Counted from the first letter of the stretch, positions 28,305 through 37,982 are shown. The stretch is 64,000 nt of DNA from Acidobacteriota bacterium (GCA_013289665.1 JABCZN010000009.1:1-64000), one strand, 5' to 3'. Notes: generated by a model from the sequence alone, not told the origin. Translations and numbers: made by a program.

Positions 28305-29009
28305 ATGAAAAAACTCTGGCTCGCTATCCCGTTACTTTCCCTGCTGGCGCATCCCGCAGCAGCCGAGGAAAAAGAAGATAAAGAAGAAAGCCGCGTCGAA
28401 AACGCCGGCAAAGTCTTCAAGGAAATTCTCGACGCTCCCGACAGCATTCCCCAGGACGTTCTCGACAAGACCAAATGCGTCGTCATTCTTCCGTCCGTCT
28501 TGAAATTCGCCATCGGCATCGGCGGCAGCTACGGCCGCGGGGTCATGACCTGCCGCAGCGGCAGTGATTTCCGCGGACCCTGGGGCCCTCCGACGATGAT
28601 GGCTCTTGAAGGCGGCAGCGCCGGCTTGCAACTGGGCGGCAACGCCACCGATTTCGTTCTGCTCCTCATGAGTGATCGCTCCGCCACCAGCATGCTTAGC
28701 AGTAAGGTCAAGCTCGGCGCTGACGCCAGCGCGGCCGCCGGCCCCGTCGGCCGCGCGGCTTCTGCGGAAACCGACGTGGCCCTGCGCGCCGAAATTCTTT
28801 CCTACTCCCGCTCGCGCGGACTCTTCGCCGGCATCTCTCTCGAGGGCTCCACGCTCCGCCCCGACAACAGCGGCAACACAAAACTCTACGGCAAGGAACT
28901 CAGCGCCAAGGACATCGTCTTCGAACACGCCGTACCCGTCCCTCCAAGCGCAAAAACCCTCCTGGCCACCCTGCAAAAAGCTTCTCCCAAGAACAAAAGT
29001 ACCAAGTAA
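28305..29009 (+). CDS. SYLF domain (DUF500) lipid-binding protein
   Basis: 234 residues; start set by GGAGGATTT. A Sec signal peptide spans residues 1-20 (cut after AAA/E). The rest is a SYLF domain: KCVVILPSVLKFAIGIGGSYGRGV, seen as CVVILPSVLKF and GIGGSYGRGVM, then AGLQLGGNATDFVLLLM and the SRSRGLFAGISLEG signature. SYLF proteins bind phosphoinositides in eukaryotes; the bacterial ones (YsaA/Ysc84-like) are exported and of unclear role. It is followed by a strong terminator. Confidence 0.92.
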   Translation: MKKLWLAIPLLSLLAHPAAAEEKEDKEESRVENAGKVFKEILDAPDSIPQDVLDKTKCVVILPSVLKFAIGIGGSYGRGVMTCRSGSDFRGPWGPPTMMALEGGSAGLQLGGNATDFVLLLMSDRSATSMLSSKVKLGADASAAAGPVGRAASAETDVALRAEILSYSRSRGLFAGISLEGSTLRPDNSGNTKLYGKELSAKDIVFEHAVPVPPSAKTLLATLQKASPKNKSTK

Positions 29010-29032
29010 GTTTTCTTCTTCACCCAAAATTG

Positions 29033-29069
29033 AACTGGCCGGTCCCATGACCGGCCGGTTCTTTTCTTG
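29033..29069 (+). terminator. Rho-independent terminator after the SYLF gene
   Basis: The 12-bp stem AACTGGCCGGTC/GACCGGCCGGTT (one G-T pair) with a CCAT loop is followed by CTTTTCTT. It ends 60 bases after the stop. The stem core GGCCGGTC/GACCGGCC recurs in the hairpin at 52611-52646, so it may also belong to a repeat family. Confidence 0.75.
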
Positions 29070-29093
29070 TAGCGGCCGATCTTTAGATCGGCC
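29069..29093. repeat. TGTAG-flanked hairpin
   Basis: TTGTAGC precedes the perfect stem GGCCGATC/GATCGGCC (29074-29081, 29086-29093) with a TTTA loop. It is one of the TGTAG-flanked palindromes listed in the findings. The remaining gap to 29291 holds nothing recognisable. Confidence 0.6.
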
Positions 29094-29291
29094 AAACTCG
29101 TAAGGCCGCCCTTCCAGGCAGTCCACGGATCGCCAGCAACGCCGCGCAACAAATGATCTTGCGGGTGCCCTTTCTCGCCGGTTGAGAAGGGGTGGGCTCT
29201 TACAATCTGACGCCATCAACCTTTCGATCTGCCTCTTCTCCGCGTCCTCCGGATTTCAGCGAACTCGGCGTTAACTCCTCCCTTCTTCCTG

Positions 29292-31145
29292 CTAACAACA
29301 CCCACTCGACGGCAACCCCTCTCCCGCCACCGGCGGCCCAAACGCTTCCTTTGGTATCGGCTCCCCATGCAACGTCAGCCAACACCGTCGCGCCACATTC
29401 AGCAGCACCAGCACCACGCCGGTCACGAAAATCGCCATCAGCGTCGAGTCCAGATACCCCTGAAACACAAACCCCGGCTTCTTTGTCAGCGGCCAGAAAA
29501 TATTCTTGATCGAAAGCACTCCCGCGGTCAGCGTCGTCGTCCCCACAAACATCATCGGTGCCACCGTGATCCACGCATACTTCGCCTTCCCCATGTTGAT
29601 CAAAAACGCCGTCCCCACCGCGAGCGCGATCGTCGCCAGCAACTGGTTCCCCGTCCCAAAGAGCGGCCACAACGTCGAAATGTTCCCGGTATAAATCAAA
29701 TATCCCCAGGCCAAGACTACAAAAAACGTAGTGATCATATTCCCCGGCTGCCAGGCATGATTCGCAAACGGCTTGTGCACTTTCCCCAAAAGTTCCTGCA
29801 AAACATACCGTGCCACGCGCGTCCCGGTATCAATCGTCGTCAAGATAAACAAAGCCTCAAACATGATCGCGTAGTGGTACCAGTAGCCCATCAATCGCGT
29901 CATCCCCGGAATGCCACGGAAAATCTGCGCCATCCCCACAGCCAGCGAAACCGCTCCACCAGTCCGCCCAGCGAGCTTCTCTCCTACTTCGCTCGAGAAT
30001 AAATCCAGATTCACCGTGTGCAACCCCAGCTTCGCAAATGCATCCGCCGGCACGTTGATCCCGAAATAATCCCCCGGAAACAGCGAGCAAGCCGCGATCA
30101 ACGAAAGCACCGCCACCAGGCTTTCCGCCACCATCGCCCCGTACCCGATGAATCGCGCGTCGCACTCCCTGTTCAGCATCTTCGGCGTCGTCCCCGAACT
30201 CACCAGCGAATGAAACCCGGAAATCGCCCCGCACGCAATCGTCACGAACAAAAACGGAAACAGTGTGCCCTTGATAATTGGCCCGCCGCCGTGCACATAT
30301 TGCGTCAACGCCGGAAACTTGATGTCCGGATGCACGATAAACACGCCAATCACCAGCAGTGCGATCGTTCCCAGCTTCACATACGTGGACAAATAGTCCC
30401 GCGGCTCCAGCAGCAGCCACACAGGCAGCACCGACGCCACAAAGCCGTATATCGCCATAAGGTAGGTAATCTGGTGCGGCGTGAATGTCAGCGACGACGC
30501 CCACGGCGTCGCCGCAAACCAGTGCCCGCCCCACACACTCGCGAGCAGCAGCACCACGCCAACCGTGCTCGGCACGCCCACCTTAATCTGCCCCGGCGTG
30601 CTCTTAAACATGTACAGCCCCATGAATATCGCGATTGGAATCGTCATCCCGATCGTGAACACGCCCCACGGGCTGTTCGACAACGCGTTCACCACCACCA
30701 CTCCCAACCCCGCCAGCGTCACCAGCAAAATCAGCAGCACCGCGAACATCGCGACCAATCCCGTAAACTCGCTCACTTCCGTCCGCGCCACGTCCGCCAG
30801 CGATCTCCCCTTGTGCCGAAGGGAAGCCACCAGCACGATGAAATCCTGCACGCATCCCGCCAGCACCGCTCCAATCAATATCCAAAGGAACCCCGGCGCA
30901 AATCCAAATTGCGCCGCCAGCGTCGGCCCCACCAGCGGCCCCGCTCCGGCAATCGCCGCGAAATGATGCCCGAACAAAACCCACTTCGGCGATGGCACAT
31001 AGTTATGCCCATCCTCGTAGGTGTGCGCGGGTGTCTCGCGCCGGTCGTCCAGTGCCAGCGCCTTCGCCGCGATAAACGCGCTGTAATACCGGTATCCAAT
31101 CGCGTACACGCAAAGCGCCGCAAGCAGAACGGGAAACGTGTTCAT
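29292..31145 (-). CDS. cstA: Carbon starvation protein A / pyruvate-type symporter
   Basis: 617 residues, about 15-16 hydrophobic segments. The CstA family signature is clear: [32 protein letters not shown], seen here as [20 protein letters not shown] and [16 protein letters not shown]. The VGMAQIFRG and the conserved GNQLLA motif also occur. E. coli CstA and BtsT import peptides and pyruvate respectively. It is an inner membrane protein. The ATG follows GAGG at good spacing. It stands alone, with a long (549-base) divergent spacer upstream that could carry its control region. Confidence 0.95.
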   Translation of the reverse strand: MNTFPVLLAALCVYAIGYRYYSAFIAAKALALDDRRETPAHTYEDGHNYVPSPKWVLFGHHFAAIAGAGPLVGPTLAAQFGFAPGFLWILIGAVLAGCVQDFIVLVASLRHKGRSLADVARTEVSEFTGLVAMFAVLLILLVTLAGLGVVVVNALSNSPWGVFTIGMTIPIAIFMGLYMFKSTPGQIKVGVPSTVGVVLLLASVWGGHWFAATPWASSLTFTPHQITYLMAIYGFVASVLPVWLLLEPRDYLSTYVKLGTIALLVIGVFIVHPDIKFPALTQYVHGGGPIIKGTLFPFLFVTIACGAISGFHSLVSSGTTPKMLNRECDARFIGYGAMVAESLVAVLSLIAACSLFPGDYFGINVPADAFAKLGLHTVNLDLFSSEVGEKLAGRTGGAVSLAVGMAQIFRGIPGMTRLMGYWYHYAIMFEALFILTTIDTGTRVARYVLQELLGKVHKPFANHAWQPGNMITTFFVVLAWGYLIYTGNISTLWPLFGTGNQLLATIALAVGTAFLINMGKAKYAWITVAPMMFVGTTTLTAGVLSIKNIFWPLTKKPGFVFQGYLDSTLMAIFVTGVVLVLLNVARRCWLTLHGEPIPKEAFGPPVAGEGLPSSGCC

Positions 31146-31694
31146 CGGATTACCTCGTGGTGTTGTGCTCTCGTCTTTCGATCAACTCCCCGCGGAGTGC
31201 CCCTCAGACCGAAATCTGTAGTCCTTCTATCACAACTCTACCTGCCCAGCGTCAAGATTTTTGCCTTCCCCGAACTTCACCACTTACCACCGCTGCCCAC
31301 GCGAATCCTGTGGCACTGCCGTTACTCGCTGTGCTCTTGCGTTTTCTTCCCCCGCTCTGCTCAACGAACTCCGTGCTTCATTTCCGTGCGCTCAGTGTTA
31401 AGCCTTTTCCTCTTTCCCCACCAATCTCGACAATTGTGTGGCTGAGATCGCAGCAATCCCGGATTCCCTTCCCAGTCAATTCCCTTTTTGTAAAATTAAT
31501 TTCCCCCCACCTTTGCGGCTCGCGGCTTCCAGTACTCGCCTCCGCCCATCCGAAAACCTTCATTTCCCCACGTTTCCTCAAACGAATTCTTGACATCCGC
31601 CGCGGACAGGTATTAAGTACGGTGCGTTTGGGGCCCGTTCGTGTTCGATTACCTGACCTACACAACAATCGTGGGTCACAGGGGGGTGTTCGTA
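31146..31694. other. Divergent intergenic with CTCTGTG-type repeat
   Basis: It lies between cstA and the porin gene. A CTCTGTG-periodic element covers about 31345-31425. No gene was recognised. Open frames here run through repeats and have no RBS. Confidence 0.45.
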
Positions 31695-33698
31695 ATGTTC
31701 GGGAAACAACGTGGGGTAGTGGTGTCCCTTGTCGTACTTCTCGCAATATCTTTGGCCTGTTCCGGACTCGCGGCCGCTCAGCAGCCTACAGGAAATTCAC
31801 CTGCTGCCAGCCCGCTGGTTCGCGTTTTGCAGGCCAAGGGCATTCTAACTCCGGAAGAGGCCGCACAAATCAATCAGGCCTCGTCTGCCAGCGATGCCGA
31901 TCAGCGGCTTGCAAAACTCCTGTTGAACAAAGGAATCATCTCGCAAGCCGATTACAACCAGATGATGGGTGCTCCTGGAATCATGAACGCTTCGGCCACC
32001 AATTCGGCCCCCGCGAGCATGATCCCTGCCGTCTATCGCGTTCCGGCAGGCGCGCCTTCTTCTCCAAATGCTTCCGCTCCTGCCGTCGCTTCCGCCTCCA
32101 GCCCGGTTTCTGCCGATCTTCAGGACAAACAGCAGACTCCGGCTGGACAGACGCCTCCACAGGTGGCTCCTTCTGTCTCGCCAACCACTCTGTCTGCCGC
32201 CAATCCCGTCCGTGTTTTTCCGGTGGGTGGCATCCCCAAGGGTGATTTGAAAGCCGCCATCAAGCTCGGACCTATCGGGCTCACCCCCTACGGCTTCCTG
32301 AAGGCCACCTTTATTCACGACAGTTCGTCGCCCGGCGGCGATGATTTCCCGCTGCCCGGCTTCCTCGGCGACACTGGCCCCAACGCCGCGCCCGAGTTCC
32401 ACATCAAGGCGCGCTCCACCCGGTTCGGCAACAACTTCGAGTGGCTCGACCCCAGCTCGAGTGTCACGGTCACCGGAAAGTTCGAAATGGACTTTGAAGG
32501 AAACTTCAACCGTTCCGACAACCGCAACCTCTCCTCGATTCGTTCCTACAACCCCTCCATCCGCCTGGCCTACGGGCGCATTGACTGGAAGCTGAACGAA
32601 ACGAACACTCTCACCGCCGTGATGGGCCAGGACTGGACTCCGTTCGGCTCTTCCACCCTGCCCAACATGCTGGAAACCACCGGTCTCGGTATCGCCTTCG
32701 GTGATATCTACGAGCGCTCTCCGCAATTCCGTTCCGGCTACACGCATGACTTCGGCAGATTCCAGCTCATGCCGGAAATCGCCGTCGTCCTGCCCGCCAT
32801 CGGCGACACGCCTGGCAACAACAACCTTTTCAATCAATTGGGTTACGGCGAACGCCAGGGCCCGGACAGCAATACGCCCCAGGTCGAAGGCCGCATCGTC
32901 GGTCAGTTTAAGCTCGATGACGCGCCCGGCGTAGCTCCTGCGCAACTCATCTTCAGCTTTGAAGAGGGCCATCGCACGGCCATCGTCCTGGGTTCAGCAA
33001 TTCCCACCGGCGCGGCTGTTGATCCGGCGAACCCCACTATCTTTAAGACAGCGTTCCCGACCGGCGTTCGTGTCGGCAGCGACACCAACGGTTGGGATTT
33101 TGAATGGCAACTCCCAACCCGCTTCGCCACTCTCATCGGCAAGTTCTACAGCGGCAGCGACCTGCGCTACTATTTCGCTGGCCAGCTCTTCTCCAACTAC
33201 AACGCAACGGGAGGCTTCACGCCGACTCAAACCACCGCGACAGGCGGGTTGACTTTCGCAAGTGCAGCATCCATCGATGGCGCCTCGACGGTTCTGTTTG
33301 GTCTGAATAGTGCCGGCGCTCCCGTGGTCATTCCTCAACTTCCGGTCCGCGCCAAGGGCGGCTTCACGCAACTCGGCCTACCCCTTTCGCGCTGGTTCGG
33401 TCACGATCCGGAAGGCCGCCACGCCGGCTGGTCCCTCTACGTGATGTACGGTACCGACCAGGCCAACACCAACGACCTGTTGCACATTTCCGCCGTCGCC
33501 GGCTCGCGCTCTCGCAGCGATATGACCGTCGGCACCCTCAACTACAAACTCAACCGCTGGGTCTCCTTTGCCTACGAACAGTCTCTCTATCGCACCCGCG
33601 CCAACACGCGGACCGCGGAACTCCCGTTGTTCGAGGGCATTCCCCAGCACGAATGGCGCGACCTTCGCAGCGAAGGCGGCGTAATCTTCAGCTTCTAA
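31695..33698 (+). CDS. Outer membrane porin, DcaP-like
   Basis: 667 residues from the ATG behind GGGGGG; the frame is open 18 codons upstream. A signal peptide spans about 1-29 (cut after GLAAA). A small helical SHOCT-like segment (LVRVLQAKGILTPEEAAQIN, LAKLLLNKGIISQADYN) follows. A Pro/Ala/Ser linker then leads to a long beta-barrel from about residue 175 with aromatic-girdled strands. Alternating strands such as GRIDWKLNETNTLTAVMGQDW and a terminal Phe (GGVIFSF) are typical of outer membrane barrels. Resemblance to DcaP-type porins is by architecture, so substrate is unknown. Confidence 0.75.
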   Translation: MFGKQRGVVVSLVVLLAISLACSGLAAAQQPTGNSPAASPLVRVLQAKGILTPEEAAQINQASSASDADQRLAKLLLNKGIISQADYNQMMGAPGIMNASATNSAPASMIPAVYRVPAGAPSSPNASAPAVASASSPVSADLQDKQQTPAGQTPPQVAPSVSPTTLSAANPVRVFPVGGIPKGDLKAAIKLGPIGLTPYGFLKATFIHDSSSPGGDDFPLPGFLGDTGPNAAPEFHIKARSTRFGNNFEWLDPSSSVTVTGKFEMDFEGNFNRSDNRNLSSIRSYNPSIRLAYGRIDWKLNETNTLTAVMGQDWTPFGSSTLPNMLETTGLGIAFGDIYERSPQFRSGYTHDFGRFQLMPEIAVVLPAIGDTPGNNNLFNQLGYGERQGPDSNTPQVEGRIVGQFKLDDAPGVAPAQLIFSFEEGHRTAIVLGSAIPTGAAVDPANPTIFKTAFPTGVRVGSDTNGWDFEWQLPTRFATLIGKFYSGSDLRYYFAGQLFSNYNATGGFTPTQTTATGGLTFASAASIDGASTVLFGLNSAGAPVVIPQLPVRAKGGFTQLGLPLSRWFGHDPEGRHAGWSLYVMYGTDQANTNDLLHISAVAGSRSRSDMTVGTLNYKLNRWVSFAYEQSLYRTRANTRTAELPLFEGIPQHEWRDLRSEGGVIFSF

Positions 33699-33720
33699 CC
33701 AGCATTTCATTGAACTCTGG

Positions 33721-33762
33721 CAGCGGCCCCGATCCATTCGGGGCCGCTGTTCGCTTTCGTTG
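33721..33762 (+). terminator. Terminator after the porin gene
   Basis: The perfect 10-bp stem CAGCGGCCCC (33721-33730) / GGGGCCGCTG (33740-33749) with a 9-nt loop is followed by a T-rich stretch TTCGCTTTCGTT, 22 bases after the stop. Confidence 0.75.
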
Positions 33763-33794
33763 GGTGCCGCACCCTTCGGTTTTAAGGGTTTTTC
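33761..33794. repeat. GGGTGCCGCA element, copy 1
   Basis: GGGTGCCGCACCCTT, loop CGGTTT, then AAGGGT. Close copies lie at 40224-40262 and, in coding sequence of leuS, at 43046-43083. Confidence 0.65.
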
Positions 33795-33856
33795 CTCTCT
33801 TCTCTGTTTCCGCAGCGCACTCCGAGTTCAGTTCTTCGCCTCCCCCCTTTCCTCCT

Positions 33857-34834
33857 TTACCTCAGTCTCGCGTACAACGTCTCCTTCCACCGCGCATTAT
33901 CAATCGTCCACACAATCTTCGCCTTTCGTCCTCCCGCAATCTGCGCCGCCCAAACTTCGCGATTCCGCTCATCCTCCGCGACATTCAATCGGTCCACCAC
34001 CGTCATCCCACGCGTCAATTCGCTCTCCGTCTCCACGTCCCAAAAATGTTCCGACTCCGATGTCACGATCGACGCATCCAGCGCCACCGCCATCGCCACC
34101 GGATCCGGCAGCGAAATCCCGTGCTCTCCCGTCTGCACGTGAAACGCTTCCTGAGCCCCGCTGTTCGACTCAATCGCAAACTCAGCCACCGCCGTCTGAA
34201 ACCCCATCACCTTCTCAATCTCCTTCAAATTCAGCACCGCTTCCCCGCGGCACAAATGCCAGCCCACAATCTCTACGGGTAGCCCGCTTCTCGCCACCAC
34301 ACGCGCCGCTTCCGGATCGCACCAGATGTTGTACTCCGCCGCCGGCGTCACGTTCCCTTCGCAGCAAGGCGCTCCTCCCATCACCACGCACCGGCTTGCC
34401 TTCTTCGCAATCTCCGGCCTCTTCTCCAGCGCCAGCGCCACGTTCGTCAGCGGCCCCAGCGTCACCATCACGATTCCCGGATGCGCTTCCGTCAGTTCGA
34501 CTATCGCCTCCGCCGCGCTCATTTTTTCCGGCCCTCGCCGCGGCGCCGGATATCCGTGATCCCCCAATCCGTCGCGTCCGTGAAACCAGTCCGCACTCCA
34601 GTGCGCCCGCCTCAGCGGCTTCTCTGCTCCCATAAATACCGGCACGCTCGACCCGCAAAGCTCCAGCGTATACAGCGCATTGCGGCAAGCCTGCTGCACC
34701 TCCACATTCCCCGCAACCGTGGTAATCCCCACAACCTCAACCTCGGGGTGCCGCAAGGCCATAATCAACGCCACCGCATCATCTGAAGCCGTATCCGTAT
34801 CAATCAAAAATTCCCGTTTCACGCGCCGTAGCAT
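33857..34834 (-). CDS. Inosine/uridine-preferring nucleoside hydrolase
   Basis: 325 residues from the ATG at 34834; a TTG 10 codons upstream is possible. The N-terminal calcium-binding motif DTDTASDDA (Asp12, Asp14, Asp18, Asp19) is diagnostic. Further motifs are GITTVAGNVEV, VTLGPLTNVALAL and VVMGGAPCCEGNVTPAAEYNIWCDPEAA, the latter split here as VVMGGAPCCEGNVTPAAEYN and WCDPEAA. It cleaves N-glycosidic bonds of nucleosides for salvage. Cytoplasmic, monocistronic. Confidence 0.95.
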   Translation of the reverse strand: MLRRVKREFLIDTDTASDDAVALIMALRHPEVEVVGITTVAGNVEVQQACRNALYTLELCGSSVPVFMGAEKPLRRAHWSADWFHGRDGLGDHGYPAPRRGPEKMSAAEAIVELTEAHPGIVMVTLGPLTNVALALEKRPEIAKKASRCVVMGGAPCCEGNVTPAAEYNIWCDPEAARVVARSGLPVEIVGWHLCRGEAVLNLKEIEKVMGFQTAVAEFAIESNSGAQEAFHVQTGEHGISLPDPVAMAVALDASIVTSESEHFWDVETESELTRGMTVVDRLNVAEDERNREVWAAQIAGGRKAKIVWTIDNARWKETLYARLR

Positions 34835-34880
34835 ACCAAATCCCGCGCCAACGGCTACCTTCAAGTGGCCTTCTCCCTCT

Positions 34881-34930
34881 TTTCTAGGGGGAGCTTGCTC
34901 CGCCCTCTTGGGTTACGCTTCTCTGCGCTT
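34881..34930. repeat. TCTAGGGG palindromic element, copy 2
   Basis: TCTAGGGGGAGCTTGCTCCGC, shown as TCTAGGGGGAGC and TTGCTCCGC, then CCTCTTGGGTTACGCTTCTC. The flanks match the copy at 11690-11735 while the stem differs. It is followed by CTCTGCG-type sequence, as is common for these elements. Confidence 0.65.
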
Positions 34931-35032
34931 ATTCTTCTCTTCGTCCTCCCCTATCGGGAACTTTTCCCGCCTTGAGCGGGAATAACCGTCAGCACGACTC
35001 CAGCAATCCCTGGAAAGGCGCGACCACACATC

Positions 35033-36103
35033 TTGCGGAAACTTTTCTCAACGGCGCTCGTACTCCTCCTCTCCGCTCTCCCCCTCCTCACCCAGCAATC
35101 CCCGCCCATCGCTGTCAAGGTCTCCGCCGTAAATCTCCTCGCTACTGTCCGCGACAAGCACGGCAATCTCGTCCGCAATCTCGCCAAAGACGACTTCACT
35201 CTCGATCAGGACGGCAAGCCCCAGTCCATTACCTACTTCGCCAAAGAGTCCGACCTCCCTCTCACCCTCGGCCTCCTCGTGGACACCAGCCTCAGCCAGC
35301 GCCGCGTCCTCGATCAGGAACGCGCCGCCAGCCGATCTTTCCTCGATCGTGTCCTGCGTGAAGACAAAGACAAAGCCTTCCTCATCCATTTCGATCACGA
35401 AGTCGAACTCCTCCAGGACCTCACTTCTTCCCGCCAGAAACTCCTCGCAGCCATCGATCAAGTCCACACCCCGCAATTCTCCCAATCCAATTCGGGCGGG
35501 GGAGGTTCCTCGGGTGGCGCTGGCGGCGGGGACGGCCGCGGTTCGCATGGACACGGCCACGGCGGCGGCACGCTTCTCTACGACTCCATCTACCTCGCCG
35601 CCGACGAACTGATGAGGAAGCAACAGGGTCGCAAGGCTCTCGTCATCCTCACCGACGGAGTTGACCGCGGCAGCAAGGAGTCTCTCGCCGAAGCCATCGA
35701 AGCCGCGCAGCGCGCGGACTCCCTTATCTACTGCATCCTTTTCGCTGACAAGGAAGGAGACCACGGCAACGGGGGCGGCTTCGGGGGACCGCGCATGGGC
35801 GGCGGCGGAATGGGAGGTAGAGGTGGCGGCTATCCCCGCCGCACCGAGGAATCTCGCCCCGACGGCAAAAAAGTTCTCGAGCAAATCGCCAAAAACTCCG
35901 GCGGGCGTTTCTTTGAAGTCTCGAAGAAAGAAACTCTCGACAAAATCTATGCCGACCTCGACGAGGAACTCCATAATCAGTACGTCCTCGGCTACTCTCC
36001 CGAAAGACCCGACGACACCGTCGGTTATCACAGGCTCCATCTGGCCGTGAAACAAAAAGACGCCCAGGTCCAAGCCCGCGACGGCTTCTACCTCGACCGC
36101 TAG
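35033..36103 (+). CDS. Acidobacterial VWFA-related domain protein
   Basis: 356 residues from a TTG start (the only start ahead of the leader). A signal peptide spans about residues 1-21. A short beta domain (VSAVNLLATVRDKHGNLVRNL) is followed by a von Willebrand factor A domain with MIDAS residues D84-x-S86-x-S88 in VDTSLS. Two glycine-rich inserts occur: GGGGSSGGAGGGDGRGSHG near 155-180 and GGGFGGPRMGGGGMGG near 245-265. This is the TIGR03436-like class, nearly restricted to Acidobacteriota, and the best lineage marker in the window. It is exported; function unknown, perhaps metal-dependent adhesion. Confidence 0.9.
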   Translation: MRKLFSTALVLLLSALPLLTQQSPPIAVKVSAVNLLATVRDKHGNLVRNLAKDDFTLDQDGKPQSITYFAKESDLPLTLGLLVDTSLSQRRVLDQERAASRSFLDRVLREDKDKAFLIHFDHEVELLQDLTSSRQKLLAAIDQVHTPQFSQSNSGGGGSSGGAGGGDGRGSHGHGHGGGTLLYDSIYLAADELMRKQQGRKALVILTDGVDRGSKESLAEAIEAAQRADSLIYCILFADKEGDHGNGGGFGGPRMGGGGMGGRGGGYPRRTEESRPDGKKVLEQIAKNSGGRFFEVSKKETLDKIYADLDEELHNQYVLGYSPERPDDTVGYHRLHLAVKQKDAQVQARDGFYLDR

Positions 36104-36116
36104 ATTCCACCAAAAA

Positions 36117-36145
36117 ATGTAGGGGCGGCTTTACGCCGCCCCGCT
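36117..36145. repeat. TGTAG-flanked hairpin
   Basis: TGTAG then stem GGGGCGGC/GCCGCCCC (36122-36129, 36135-36142) with a TTTAC loop. A CTCTGCG-type element follows at 36152-36210. It lies between two convergent genes and could stop transcription. Confidence 0.65.
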
Positions 36146-36214
36146 TGATCTTCTCTTCTCTGCGAACTCTGCGTTCTCAGGGTACTCTGCGTCAAGTCTT
36201 CTCTTCGTCTTTCC

Positions 36215-36628
36215 CTACTTCCCCTGCTGCGCCTCTTTCTGCTTCTTTCTCTCTTCATCCAATCGCTGCATATACTGCTCAAACTTCGGCATCTGCTCCG
36301 CCGTCAGGAATTCCCGCATCTGCCCGCGCGCGTTCATCCGCACCACATCCACTTCCGCGTCGTTCTTATTGTGGATCTCCCGGATTTCCGACTGCGCATT
36401 CTTGATGATCCCATCCGCCTTTTGCGCCTGCTCTGCCGTCAATCCGATCGTCTTGGTCATTTCTGCGATCTTCTTCGCCCGGCGCTCCGCCTCCGACGGC
36501 ACCACGCTCTTCGTCGCCGCATAACTCCGCCGCGCCAAGCTGTACCCAAACACCCCGCCCGTCGCCGTTCCCAGCACGAACACCAGCGCCAGCCAAATTG
36601 CCGCCTTCTTGCGGATATCCGGGTTCAT
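36215..36628 (-). CDS. CpxP/Spy-like periplasmic protein
   Basis: 137 residues. A basic start and one helix (AIWLALVFVLGTATGGVFGY) anchor or export it. The rest is alpha-helical, with a Spy/CpxP/CnrX-like layout: SEAERRAKKIAEMTKTIGLT, LTAEQAQKADGII and FLTAEQMPKFEQYMQRLD. Such proteins sense misfolded proteins or metals in the periplasm. The ATG overlaps the stop of the anti-sigma gene (ATGA), so it is translationally coupled to it. Confidence 0.8.
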   Translation of the reverse strand: MNPDIRKKAAIWLALVFVLGTATGGVFGYSLARRSYAATKSVVPSEAERRAKKIAEMTKTIGLTAEQAQKADGIIKNAQSEIREIHNKNDAEVDVVRMNARGQMREFLTAEQMPKFEQYMQRLDEERKKQKEAQQGK

Positions 36629-37128
36629 GGCCTAACCTCGCTCGTCATTCCCAGCCCATCGTCATACCACGCCGGGGCAACCGAGGAATCGAACACCATA
36701 TCGCCGCCTCGGCGTTCCGCGTTCATCCCTTCCGAGTTTCGCAGCTCGAGCGCCCAGCCTCCGCCGAGGACCAGCAGCAGCGCGCTCAGCGCCACCAACC
36801 GCGGCGCCAGCCGCCGCACGCTGATCCACACGCCGTCCTGCGCTTCTTCTTCTCTTTCCCGCGCGCCGATCGCCGCCATCACCCGCGCCGCAAACCACGG
36901 CCCTGCCGCCTGTACGGTGATTCCAGAAAGCGCGTTCCGCGTTTCCGCAAACTCCTCCAGCGCCGTCCGGCAAACCGCGCAACTGCCGGCGTGCGCTTCC
37001 TCCGCTTCCGGCAGGTCGGCTCGCCATTGTTCGGCGGTCTTCCGGGAATTGCCGCTCGCCGGAAGTTCTTCCAATGCATCCAGAAAACGCCGGCAATTCT
37101 CATCTTCCCGATTCACAAGGTTCCCCAT
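36625..37128 (-). CDS. Zinc-finger anti-sigma factor
   Basis: 167 residues. The N-terminal cytoplasmic domain has the zf-HC2 (ZAS) motif HAGSCAVC (HxxxCxxC), which binds the cognate ECF sigma. A single membrane helix (LVALSALLLVLGGGWAL, around 112-130) follows, then a short periplasmic tail. It sits between the sigma gene (56 bases upstream) and the CpxP-like gene (4-base overlap). Inference: it holds the sigma factor at the membrane until a periplasmic signal releases it. Confidence 0.85.
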   Translation of the reverse strand: MGNLVNREDENCRRFLDALEELPASGNSRKTAEQWRADLPEAEEAHAGSCAVCRTALEEFAETRNALSGITVQAAGPWFAARVMAAIGAREREEEAQDGVWISVRRLAPRLVALSALLLVLGGGWALELRNSEGMNAERRGGDMVFDSSVAPAWYDDGLGMTSEVRP

Positions 37129-37184
37129 TCTCTGTGTACCTCTTTTTCTCTCGATTCCTGTTCCCCCGGACCCGGTTACTCCGT

Positions 37185-37844
37185 CTATGCTCTTGCTCCC
37201 CGCCTGCGTCTCGTCCTCTCCGTAATCCGCTGCCGCGCACGGAACAATCGCACCTTCACCGTGTTCGCGTTGATCTCCATCATCTCCGCAATCTCTTCCA
37301 CCGAAAATCCCTGCACTTCCTTCAGCACCAGCATCGTGCGATCGCGCTCGTCCAGACAGCTCATCAACTCCTCCACCTGCTCCCGCACCGCCAGCCTCTC
37401 GCCGGCATCCGGCCTACCATCCGACTGCTCCGACGACGCCTGGTAGACCTGCGCCTGCTCTTCACTCAACTCCGCTTCAAACACCAGCGGCCGCACCTTC
37501 TTTTTTCTCAGTAAATCCCAGCATTCATTCACCGTTATCTTATAGAGCCAGGTGCTGAACGCCGCTCTTTGATCGAACCGTTTTATCGAAAAGTAAGCCT
37601 TCAAGAATACCTGCTGGGCTATGTCTTCGACGTCCTCCCGGTTCCGCAGGATGCCCCCCGCCACCGCAAATACCCGATTTTGGTGCCTCCTGACTAACTC
37701 CTCAAAGGCTTCCTTATCTTCCTTTTGCGCGCGCCGGACCAGTTCCCGGTCCTCCTGCACGCGCCGAGAGACCTCCTCCCCCGCCGTCCTGGGTTTCCCC
37801 AGACCTGTCAGTGTCAGAGCCACTGGTTTTGGGACGCGTTCCAT
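37185..37844 (-). CDS. ECF RNA polymerase sigma factor
   Basis: 219 residues. Region 2 (EELVRRHQNRVFAVAGGIL, DVEDIAQQVFLKAYFSIKRF, AAFSTWLYKITVNECWDLLR) and region 4 (LDERDRTMLVLKEVQGFSVEEIAE, shown as LDERDRTMLVLKEV and FSVEEIAEMM, and VKVRLFRARQRI) define a RpoE-like ECF sigma. A longer N-terminal tail (about 30 residues) precedes region 2. It is the first gene of a three-gene unit with its anti-sigma and a CpxP-like protein, and probably activates its own promoter. Confidence 0.93.
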   Translation of the reverse strand: MERVPKPVALTLTGLGKPRTAGEEVSRRVQEDRELVRRAQKEDKEAFEELVRRHQNRVFAVAGGILRNREDVEDIAQQVFLKAYFSIKRFDQRAAFSTWLYKITVNECWDLLRKKKVRPLVFEAELSEEQAQVYQASSEQSDGRPDAGERLAVREQVEELMSCLDERDRTMLVLKEVQGFSVEEIAEMMEINANTVKVRLFRARQRITERTRRRRGARA

Positions 37845-37982
37845 AGGTCTTTGGTTACGCTAATCTCTATCCCCTGTTCCACCGGATATCCTTGCGAGCC
37901 TAACCGCATAGCCTCGTCAATTCCACAGTTTTCCACTAGTTTCGACTTGCTACCTATGACTATCTATGGAATACTCACTTTC

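Noticed and set aside
30018..31445. 475-residue plus-strand open frame opposite cstA
   Set aside because: Composition is Arg/His/Gln-rich, as expected for the antisense of a GC-biased gene, and cstA is certain.
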